A DNA stretch of 64,000 nt from assembly GCA_026874595.1 (NCBI GenBank), contig CM049320.1:35994214-36058213 (forward strand), in the 5' to 3' direction. The first letter of the stretch is position 1, and the number at the start of each line of letters is the position of its first letter. This document shows, in pieces, positions 1 through 8,489 of the stretch. Both the position numbers and the translations under genes were made by a program. Under the pieces are notes generated by a model. That model saw only the letters and a program-made list of their open reading frames with translations. It did not search any database and was not told the DNA's origin. Source of the DNA: Sipunculus nudus. Taxonomy: Eukaryota > Annelida > Sipuncula > Golfingiida > Sipunculidae.

Positions 1-214
1 ATTAAAAAATGAGAACAACAAGCAAATTCGTGGAATTTATGTCCTCCCCTTCCGCCTTTTGTATATAAAGCCTCCTGTGTTCTTCATGCTTGCCTTCTCA
101 ATATATTTTAGTTTTAATTTCACCTGAAGATGTCTCCACATGTAAAAGTGCCTGTGTTTCAGTTTTCATTGTCCCCTGATGGTGTCTCCACTTCATAATT
201 TTTGTTGTGAACTG
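1..214. other. Non-coding sequence at window start
   Basis: No gene or clear repeat boundary is seen. A tatataaag TATA-like string lies near 62-70. Two similar short segments, gatgtctccac at 129-139 and ggtgtctccac at 181-191, suggest decayed repeat sequence. It ends where the LTR-like block begins. Confidence 0.4.
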
Positions 215-986
215 TGTTACAGGTGTCTGTTTTACTGTGCGCAGGAGTGTTACATGTGTCTGTTGACATTTTGATTCGTGCTAGGCAGTCCCTGGTTTAT
301 TGTGCGCAGGAGTGTGTTAGGCAGGCCCTGGTTCGTTGCCATGTGAGCCTCGCTTGTAGGGCACTAGCTCGCGTGTGGGGTCTAGAGCGTAGAGACACAG
401 CGTTCTTTTTTGTTTTAGATGTTTCTGGTCTGTTCATGTGCGTGTGTATTATTCTTTGGAATTGTCCGTTTCTAGAATTTTCGGATGAGAAGCTATAAAT
501 TAGGGGCTGTGTTTAGAGCCGGCAGAAAGGAATATACCAGCGAGCACTAAGAGTGCTACTTTCCCGTTAGTTTGGGACCTTTACTGATAATTGCAGTGGT
601 GTCAGATCTTCAGCGGATTTTATACAGATTTAATACGGACTGTCTTCAGTTTACCTTTGGATTATTACTATTTACGTGGATTATTTATGTTAAAGGACTC
701 TTCTTTATATGTTACAGTGGTGGTATCTGGAAATCAAAGGCTAGGATCCGGACACTCTGCTACTGTATATTTTATTTTTATACTGTGTAATTGTATTGAT
801 TTAGTGTATTGTAATGTTAAGATTGTTCTAAGAATTTATTATAATTATTTGTTAACAAAAAAACACTGACTTCATTCCCCTAGACATTTCACGCTGCCTA
901 GTGTTACAGAATTGATTATTTTATTTCCGTAACAAAAATGTCCTCGTCACGATTACATGATCTGTTTTTTATTAGGTTCCGTAACA
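215..986 (+). mobile_element. LTR-like repeat, copy 1
   Basis: This block starts TGTTAC and ends GTAACA, the short inverted TG..CA ends typical of retroviral-type LTRs. Inside is a TATA-like box (ctataaatta, ~491-500) followed by a conserved ggggctgtgttt string, a plausible U3/R boundary. A related block lies inverted at 44417-45248. The two align over most of their length, including gcgcaggagtgtt-like sequence near the start, the TATA segment, the attgtattgatttagtgtattgtaatgtta segment (in parts) and the conserved tail ccctagacatttcacgctgcctag. No 5-bp target duplication is visible, and no gag-pol follows directly, so it could be a solo or orphan LTR. The LTR label rests on end structure and copy number, not on an attached pol gene. 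Confidence 0.5.
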
Positions 987-1300
987 GCTGGGTACAAAGG
1001 GAAATTTTTGTTCTTTTGGAGCTGGAGATAATAAATTTCAAACAGACACTCCAAAACCAACCCCAACCAAGGCATGCATGAGAGAAATCACTGACCCAGA
1101 TTTGTATGAGATCGGATAATATTTCGCGAAAGTTATCGCACGGAAACGAAAACCCGACGGACGGACAGACAGAGGGACAGACAGGTGAACCCAAATCATT
1201 GTCCCTTGTTTCGCGGAAGCGGGGGACATAAAAAAGTTAAGAATATTAATACAGTCATAATACTGTTATATTATTAACAATAACATTTATAAAGGACTTC
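987..1300. repeat. Dispersed repeat fragment with gacggacagac motif
   Basis: The stretch contains gatcggataatatttcgcg and then a cgacggacggacagacagag run ending near cgcggaagcgggggacata (~1100-1230). The gacagacagac run recurs in the composite repeat at 8.5-11.4 kb. It looks like the end of a dispersed non-coding repeat. No ORF is supported. Confidence 0.4.
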
Positions 1301-1419
1301 CGATTTATGGCGACACCTGGTTAGACGTGCTCAGGCAGCGATCTAAAACGTGTTTTAAAACTATTGTTTTAAACATTACTTGGGATTACCATTCAGACAA
1401 ACCTGGTGAACAAACAATA

Positions 1420-2206
1420 AACGCTTATATGTGAAGGAAACATAGCCAGGCAGCTTCAGAACAGGCTGAATTTGTTGGTGATGAAAACCCCAGTGAAGTT
1501 GACATGGCGGAGTTGGCAAGTGAGGTCCTACAAGAACATTATGGCTGCTATTAAAAGCCTACAAACACAGGTCAGTGACACCCGCATTTCTATTATAGAA
1601 CACATCACCAAGGAATTCGAAAATAAGTTACAGGTCATAGAATCCAGTTTGGAAAATGCCCATGGTGGTATTGCGGATCTGAAACGAGATAATGAAAGTC
1701 TGACAAAGCAGCTGAGTGCAGATCTTAAAGCTAGAGAAGCCGCTGAAGAAAAACTTACTGAGTTAAAGCAGGATATTTGCACTTGAAAAGATACACAAGA
1801 GAGTACAATATTAGAATTAAATTTATTCGGGAAGATAAACAAGAGAACGTAAGAAACAAACTGGTATACTTTATACACGTTCACAATCTAATACCTGGAG
1901 TAAATAAAGCAGATATTCATAGAGAAGTTAAGTATGCTCACAGAACAGGAAAAAGAATCCCAGGTAGAGAGAGCTAGACAGATCATTGCAAGACTGTATA
2001 GCAGAGAAACCAGGAATGGTATTATTGCTAGGGGAAAACGGAAGGGTGATGATGGCCAAAATCTAGTACTCGAGGATTTCGTAAAGGAGGACTACGACAA
2101 AAGAATAAAAGCCCTGCCACACATGAAACAAGCCAAACTCGACGGAAAGCGCGCTCGTTTTACCAGAGGCAAACTTATAGTTGAAGGACAGATATTACCA
2201 GTTTAA
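1420..2206 (+). pseudogene. L1-type ORF1p-like protein, broken
   Basis: L1 ORF1 proteins are RNA-binding chaperones of LINE ribonucleoprotein particles, with a coiled coil, an RRM and a C-terminal domain. Here an N-terminal piece with a plausible ATG at 1504 runs into a stop, and the frame shifts to a Lys/Glu-rich, leucine-containing segment (1540-1785) that reads as a coiled coil. Another frameshift leads to an RRM-like part (1780-1970) ending in an AHRTGK motif, and a third frame (1934-2206) carries RQIIARLYSRETRNGI and, near its end, FTRGKLIVEG, both typical of L1 ORF1 RRM and C-terminal domains. The same motifs occur in the ORF1 at 11398-11835. At least three frameshifts make it a pseudogene. 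No ORF2 follows, so it is an orphan fragment. Confidence 0.7.
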
Positions 2207-4128
2207 AACGGACATTGGACAATAATATTGGACTTGTTTATGTGTGTCACCATAAGAGTAGTTAAGGACTTATTTATGAATTCTCTGTGTTTTCATTATG
2301 GTAGCTAAGGATTTATTACCGTAAGAGAAACCGCAAGGTGTGACCACAAGTTAAACCCCGCGAAAGAATACTAGGGCGACCCCTGTCGACAGAGTTTGGA
2401 TTTACGAGTTGCAAAGGAACTGTGGTTCTCCGAGACTTGAGTAACGGAGGACTTGTGTTATTATTGCCCATATGAATGCGTCAACACACAGAGGATGAAG
2501 CCCTGGGCACTATATGAATTTCATTGTCGAATATATATGTTTACTGTTACTATTTTCTTTCATAGATTTTTTTTATAAACAGGTTGTTTTCTCGTAAAGC
2601 ACTTTTCGATATAATTAGGGTTATCGTTAATGTGGGTGAAGTGATTTCTTGTTCGTCTGATTTCAAGATATATCCTGAAAGCCATTGGACAGCCTGTAAG
2701 ATTTTATTTAACAGCTAGCCAGACGTCGTTAAAACATAAACTGCTGCCTGAATATTCAGATCGCATGTCAATCGGACATGTGACTGAGCATGTATACAAT
2801 CTCCTTGATACGGTGATGTTTTATAGGGTTATATTTGTACAAACGTAATGTGCTTGCTCTAAATAAACATTTCGAGAGGCAAAGTCCATAAACACTATAT
2901 AGTAAAGCTACACATGTACAGAAAATGAGTGACATGTGTATCAGGGGGATCGCATTGCTGTTTTCCATGAATTTTACAAGAGAAGCAAGGGATTATACAG
3001 TAAAGTAAATGATATCTACTTCCATCAACTATGTTATCCTGTTTAACAATTTAATCGGTCTGTCCTGGAATCGTTATACGTGAGTCTGATCAGGAATGAT
3101 CCTGCGAAAAAAAAATCAAGATAGTCTGATAACCTCAGCACCACCTTAGACCCTTACTATTTGCATGCATGATATTAACTTTGAACAGGACGCGAATAAA
3201 TACTGCGTCATATCCGCGGTGATTTTGAACTGTCTGTGCCATGGTAAGGTATATAGCGAAGATACACACCAACCGCCAGGAGTAACTTACGGAGTAATAA
3301 GCTGACAAGAGATGCACAGGTTAGCTTTGATCAGTATATAATATATCAATTTGAAATGGAAAGAATTTGATAGCTGAGCCATCCAAAATAGGATTTAGGC
3401 AAGGGAAACCTTGCAGGAAAAAAATTGGCAGTGTGTACATTCAGCGGGTAATCACATGACAGTTGGATTTCAAATGACACGTTCAGCTCGCCAGTCATGA
3501 TTGTCTAGCTGTTATATATATTATCACGTGACAGTCTGATCTAACTTGTCCTGTGAGAGTCAGAGCCTCGTGCTGCTGGCAGTCACTGCACACAGAACAC
3601 GGTTTGGCTAATATTGAAGTGAGAGCCCCAGATGTAATCTTTGTTTACATCTTTTTGGCGCGTAATCTATAAAAAAAAACAGGAAAGCACTGTTAACTTG
3701 GTTTTTGGTATAGTGATACTGTAATGTTTTCCACTGTTTTGGTTTCAATAGAGACACCCCCCCCCCCCCCGGGACCCCTTGACTAAACTTACCTTCCCAT
3801 TGAACGAGTATAACTAAATATACGAAAGCCGGGGCGCCCTGACCACATTTAGCTCAAATTAATACAAAGATATCCAGCATCCTCTCAGGCATTGGCAAGG
3901 ACCCGTATCTGCTCTAGTATTGCACCTTGCTAACATTGACAGAATGTGGAGGCCGTAACCTTTTTACAAGTTCACACTCAATATGAGTTTTAACCGCATT
4001 TTATACACACTGATTACCAATATTCGTCTTTTAGCGGATTCCCGATGGACTGACACTCCATCGAATCATGCAGCTTATAAATGAACTACTGGTAAAGTTT
4101 GAATATGAACAAATAGTTTCACTTTTTA
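2207..4128. other. Non-coding stretch, no gene seen
   Basis: I see no supported coding region here. There is a C-run (~3761-3772) and a 9-A run near 3106. The remaining sequence is AT-rich without recognisable motifs. Confidence 0.5.
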
Positions 4129-4376
4129 TATATATTTAGATAGATTAGATGGATTAGATAGATTAGATAAAAAGATAGATAAGATAGAAGAGATAGACAA
4201 GATGGATAAGATAGATAGATAGGATAGATAAGATTAAGATTTAGATTAAGATTTAGATTAAGATTTAGATTAGGATTTAGATTAAGATTTAGATTAAGAT
4301 TTAGATTAAGATTTAGATTAAGATTTAGATTAAGATTTAGATTAAGATTTAGATTTATATTAGTTTAGATTAGATA
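4129..4376 (+). repeat. Minisatellite, 12-bp unit AGATTTAGATTA
   Basis: A run of degenerate agatta/agatag hexamers (4129-4230) passes into about eleven near-perfect 12-bp units (about 4231-4366), in which AGATTT and AGATTA hexamers alternate. It ends in decayed tagatt sequence. It lies just beyond the 3' side of the minus-strand gypsy element. No coding role is implied. Confidence 0.9.
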
Positions 4377-4599
4377 CACTGGTATAATGTATATACATAT
4401 GTACATACATATACTAATATTATATATAGGTATAGAGGCTTTATACATATTCGTGTTAGAAACTTCTTTCAAAAGACCTAAATAATGGAATAATATACCT
4501 CATTTTTTTTTTCAAAATTATCCGTAACGCGCAGTTGCTGAGTTTGTTCCAGCTACTTTTACACAAATCATATCAATAAAGGACAGAAATTTCATGAAA

Positions 4600-5137
4600 A
4601 TACTCTACCAACCTCGCAAGATTAGAACCCTCTAATCTAGCTAGCACTTCTCTGAGTGTTTTTACATGTTCGTCACAAGATTCCGCGTGTACTAGCACGT
4701 CGTCTTTGTAGCACATGACATTCAGCATATCCCTGAACAACTTCCGCATCATGCGGGTAAATACTGCCTCTGCCGTGACTATCCGAATGGCGTTACCCTG
4801 AACTGGTTATGTCCGTCAGTCGTTACAAATGCCGTTTTGTCTCTTGATTCCTCCGTCATCGAAATCAGAGAGTAACCTTTCGTTAGATCAGTCTTGGTAA
4901 AATACCGGCCCTGAGCTACTTCTGTGAACAGTGTTTCAGGCTCCGGCATCGATTCTGGATCAAATACTGGTTTAACTTACGGTATCTGATCTTTCTGTCT
5001 TGTTTCCGCATTATAATACAAGGTGACGCCAAAATCGACTCCGATTTCTTGATTTTGCTTAAATCTAACATATCGTGGATTTCCGATCGCATTGTCTCTC
5101 TCAACTCAAACGGAGCACGATACGGTTTTGAATTCAC
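4600..5137 (-). pseudogene. Gypsy reverse transcriptase remnant
   Basis: RT copies element RNA into DNA. Minus-strand 5130-4975 reads PYRAPFELRETMRSEIHDML, then KIKKSES, ILASPCIIMRKQDRKIR and RKLNQY, the conserved fingers region of Ty3/gypsy RT. Around 4930-4850 a YFTKTDL-like string marks the first catalytic Asp region. At 4710-4699 the active-site box reads YKDD in place of the usual Y-x-DD with I/V/L, followed by VLVHAES and a leucine-rich helix. Multiple stops and frameshifts separate these blocks. RNase H was not recognised. The gypsy RT call is firm; activity is excluded. Confidence 0.75.
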
Positions 5138-5244
5138 GGGTGTATCGGACGTGAGGCGAATGCTTCATTCGATGACATCGGTTTGGGAACATCTGTGAAT
5201 ACTTCCCCGTGCTGTTTCAACAGACCATGAATCCCGGGCAGATG

Positions 5245-5628
5245 TCATATGTCTAGCTTGGCATTAACCTGTAAGTCACGCTCAGTTTGGCTGCGCACCG
5301 TTGATGCTAACGACAAGTGGGAGGTTTTGTCTACTCCTACGAGGTTTAGTTCTCCGACTAAGAGAGATTCAGTTTCACAATCCGGATAATCCGGTTCTCG
5401 TACGGATTCGTTCGTACTCAGGTTGACCGCCGCTAAAACATGCTGAGGATCAGCTCTTGTTTTACAAATCGGAAACGACCTGCCGAACTCTGCAACATCG
5501 CCGTACATCCTCTTCCAGTCGAACTGGGAACTTGCACGTTCATATGTTCCACTGACGTCTAGATGGCTCGCCATGATCGCCTCTTGGTCCATCTTCATAA
5601 CATCACAACGTAACGACTGAGGTACCAC
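5245..5628 (-). pseudogene. Integrase zinc-binding domain with core deleted
   Basis: The first ~50 codons read on the minus strand (MASHLDVSGTYERASSQFDW, then YGDVAEFGRS) fit the H-H-C-C integrase N-terminal domain: histidine, a T-Y-E-R helix, F-x-W, D-V-x-x-F and a final x-x-C. The first cysteine of the expected C-P-I-C is Phe (SFPIC), so zinc binding would be lost. Directly after this the frame continues into an acidic linker of the sort found before gypsy RT, ending RSQTERDLQVNAKLDI. The DDE catalytic core that should follow is absent, implying a large internal deletion. Its place upstream of RT supports Gmr1-like order. Confidence 0.55.
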
Positions 5629-5805
5629 GATCCTTGATCCGGATCAACGCGTTTATCTCACGCAATACGGACTAAGAATTCGTCCTTAGTCCGGAAAGTT
5701 CTAACACCTCCGCTAGTAAAATAAGCAAGCTCCCAGTAAGGAGCTAACGACTAATCTTCGTCCTGCGCCTTTAAAAATTCGGCAGGATTTACATCAGCGA
5801 CAGGA

Positions 5806-6299
5806 CTAGCTACATGTAAACTTCGCGTCGACAACTTTCGCTTCTGGTGGTGACTCGACGTTGTCACGCACTCTGTCTGGATCCCGATAAGACTTCCATG
5901 TAGCATTCGGATCGTTCTGATCCCGTGCTCCTGATACGTTTCCTAGTGCAAAGTCGCAAACGGCATCTCCGACTACCATCGCCTCGATAGTTCCGTACAA
6001 AACAGGGACAGTCTACACTTATCATCGCCGTAGGAAAACGTCTCACGGAACAGTCAAATAAACGACACTCGACTTTTTGTCCGGTGAACTGATAAGTTTA
6101 TCTCACGTACTCCTGCTGAAGAGCAACCAGAATCGCATAACACCTTGTTTTCCTTGCCGTTTACTAACCTAACACATATGGGTAAAGAGCTACCGCCCTC
6201 TTCCAGAACAGACAGTCCGAATGGCTGACTCCGTTTATCCGAAACCGGATTAGTGGAACTAACGGTTTCCGACCTGGGTTCCGTAATAATCGTTGACAT
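5806..6299 (-). pseudogene. Gypsy aspartic protease remnant
   Basis: Retroelement proteases cleave the gag-pol polyprotein with a D-S/T-G catalytic motif. At about 6170-6120 on the minus strand the reading VNGKENKVLCDSGCSS contains a DSG triad in the usual setting. After a frameshift, 6000-5910 (TIEAMVVGDAVCDFALGNVSGA) matches the region near the protease C-terminus, where a hydrophobic-Ile-Gly-Asn-Val strand is usual; the Ile-Gly is altered here. The two parts are in different frames with stops between, so it is inactive. It sits between gag and the integrase zinc domain. Confidence 0.6.
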
Positions 6300-6407
6300 C
6301 GACTCGGGCTTATGCTTCGGTTTAGCCCCCTGACTACTACTCGGTTTAGCCCCCGGACTACTACTCGGTTTAGCCCCCGGACTACTATTCGGTTTAGCCC
6401 CACGCTA

Positions 6408-7440
6408 TTAAAAAAAAACTGAGTGCAACGCTTGTGGCTTAGATCTTTGCCCAGACCTGGCACTGGTCTGCCTACATTTACGCGCCTTATGCCCCAAACT
6501 GTTACATATAAAACAACGTGAGCCTCCCGATTGCCTAATTGACTGTTCACGTGATGTGCGATCTACATCACGTTTCTCTCTCGGCTGAGTTACTTGCTGC
6601 CCTGCTCCGGGAGCACTACTAAGGGAACTCACCGTAAAACTGTATAAACCATGGGCTTTCGTATACCTCTCAGCCATCTTCGCCGTGTAATCTATATCGC
6701 GACGCTGTCTCTCTTTTCAAAAACACAGAGAGATCTTTGCTGCCACAGTCTAAATACTGTTCACGCATCAGCAAGTCAACTAAGAGGTTAATGTCATCGT
6801 CTATACCTGCCATCTACGTCCCATGGTCAAGGTATCCACCAAGCCGTACTGCAAACTGACTGGGAGTTTCGCAAACCTTTGGCCAACAAGTACGAAACTT
6901 GTGACGATAACCCTCCTCAGTCATCTGGTAACGCTTTAAAAGAGCGAACTTTAGCTTATCGTAGTCCATGGCGTCAGTAACAGCTAACTGCGCGTAAGTA
7001 TCAAATGACTTAAGACACAAAAAAAAAAAAAACTTAAGTGCAAAGCCAAGCTATCACGATCGTAGTTCTGACACAGGGCTAACCGCTAAAAAGGCTCAAT
7101 AAGGGGTCTAGTTTATCTTGCTGCTTGTCAAACGCAGGGAGCTAGAATTTTTGGCCGATTTCATACTCCTTATCTGTTTACATTCATCACTGCTGAATGC
7201 TGATTTCAATTTTAGCATTTCTATCTCGTAAGCTCTCTGAGCTTTAAGTTCTACTCGCTCATGCTCTGCCACTTCACGTTCTGCTGCTTCACGTTCACGT
7301 TCGTGTTCCCGTTCTATCTCTCGCTCTGCTGCTTCACGTGTACGGTCTGCTGCTTCGCTTTCCCGTTCTCTCTCTCTCTCTGTCTGTCCACATTGTATCT
7401 TTCTCCGTCTAGCCTTCTTTCTTAACGCGCTCGGTGTGTT
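6408..7440 (-). pseudogene. Gypsy gag polyprotein remnant with zinc knuckle
   Basis: Gag forms the particle that packages retrotransposon RNA. Reading on the minus strand, 7400-7180 encodes a Glu/Arg-rich coiled segment with many ERE and EAAE repeats. The piece at 7020-6814 (DYDKLKFALLKRYQMTEEGY, then ETPSQFAVRLGGYLD) resembles the SCAN-like capsid region of invertebrate gypsy gags. A CCHC zinc knuckle (C-x2-C-x4-H-x4-C, CFICNSLGHKARKC) lies at 6515-6474. Frames change between these parts, and an A-run near 7020 is one likely slip site. Downstream, 6400-6310 holds a 24-bp tandem repeat encoding an 8-residue GAKPSSSP-type linker before the protease. Confidence 0.75.
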
Positions 7441-7450
7441 TCGCGCTGCT

Positions 7451-7740
7451 TGGCGTTTAAACCCTCTACGCGCTTATTAACAAACTCCTGTTCCCTAACC
7501 CTTGTCCACATTCGATAATGAACTTCAAAGACTCCATGGTAACGGCTAAACTAACCGACTACGCAAGTGAACCGCATAACATTCCACAAATCCGCAAACG
7601 TAAACAGTAACCGCTGACAAAGTAAACCGGTGGTATCCTTACAATCACACGATGGTTGCACCTAAGATCAAAAGACACATGGACGGACGGTTGAACATAA
7701 AGTATGTGTTTTCAAAGTCTGAGTACACTAATCGAAAGGA
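7451..7740. other. Spacer between gypsy element and LINE
   Basis: No ORF or repeat boundary could be supported here. It could hold the 5' part or LTR of the minus-strand gypsy element, but no inverted TG/CA ends or primer-binding site were recognised. Confidence 0.35.
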
Positions 7741-7863
7741 CAAATCACCATAAGCCAAGATAATTAAAATTGGACTTCTGGTCACGTGATGGTGGGGTGA
7801 AGACGTACTTCACACTGGCTCGCAAAAATCGTATATTTAACCAGAGAGTCGCTTTATTTTTCA

Positions 7864-8450
7864 ATGAGATGTCAAGGGGAAACTAGAAGAAATAAAAATA
7901 AAAGCAGAACTGTCGGAGAAATAGAAAAATTTCTTCAGAAAGACATGGAAAATACGTCGACAGCAGATAGTTCCTTGGAGACGGAGCCAGGGGCCAGTGT
8001 GTTTACAGTTACCACGGACACACAGAGACAATACCAGAACATGCTGGCTGAAATAAAAGCACTTGTGAAGAATTCTTACCAAGAGCTAAGTGACAAGATA
8101 AGTAAAATGCATTCTGATTTAACAGAAAAACTAGAAAACTGTCAGCTGAACAATCAAATCTTAAAGAAAAGGTCAATCTGATTGAAATCGGACTTGAAGC
8201 AACAGACAGAAATGTAGAGGATATTAAAGGTCGTCAGGAGAACCTGGCTAAAGAAGTAACTTAGTTAAAAAATGAACTAACAGTGGTTAAAGAAGCAAAC
8301 AAACGAAACGAAATTGAAAAAGATCAATTGGAAAAAAAAACTGTCTGAACAAACAAACTAGATGACCTGAGGTCACGCACTTGCCGGAAATGATGTTAAG
8401 TTAGTCAGATGAACGAGCAGTGTCAAAGTGAAAGAAAATAATCCATAGTT
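7864..8450 (+). pseudogene. LINE ORF1, N-terminal coiled-coil part
   Basis: ATG at 7864 opens a 105-codon frame rich in Lys, Glu, Gln and Leu. Its second half (from about residue 55, QRQYQNMLAEIKALVKNSYQ onward) has heptad-like leucine spacing typical of the L1 ORF1 coiled coil used for trimerisation. After a stop at 8179 similar charged sequence continues in other frames to ~8340 (EANKRNEIEKDQLEKK). The RNA-binding half is found only after the 8490-11396 insertion, at 11398. The joint reading is inference from family architecture. Confidence 0.6.
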
Positions 8451-8489
8451 TGTGAAGAAAGAACCAATATTAATAAAGTTCTAAAGAAA

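Larger units (their letters stand above)
4590..7450 (-). mobile_element. Ty3/gypsy retrotransposon, decayed, Gmr1-like order
   Basis: On the minus strand, recognisable domains run gag (7450-6410), protease (6300-5850), integrase zinc-binding domain (5628-5480) and reverse transcriptase (5137-4600). Ordinary Ty3/gypsy elements place integrase after RT. Having an integrase segment before RT matches the Gmr1-like group, which has a Ty1/copia-like pol order. Stops and frameshifts are frequent in every domain. No LTRs were recognised at either end, and the RNase H region is missing from what I can read, so the copy is truncated and long inactive. Domain identity is well supported; the subgroup assignment is inference. 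Confidence 0.75.
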
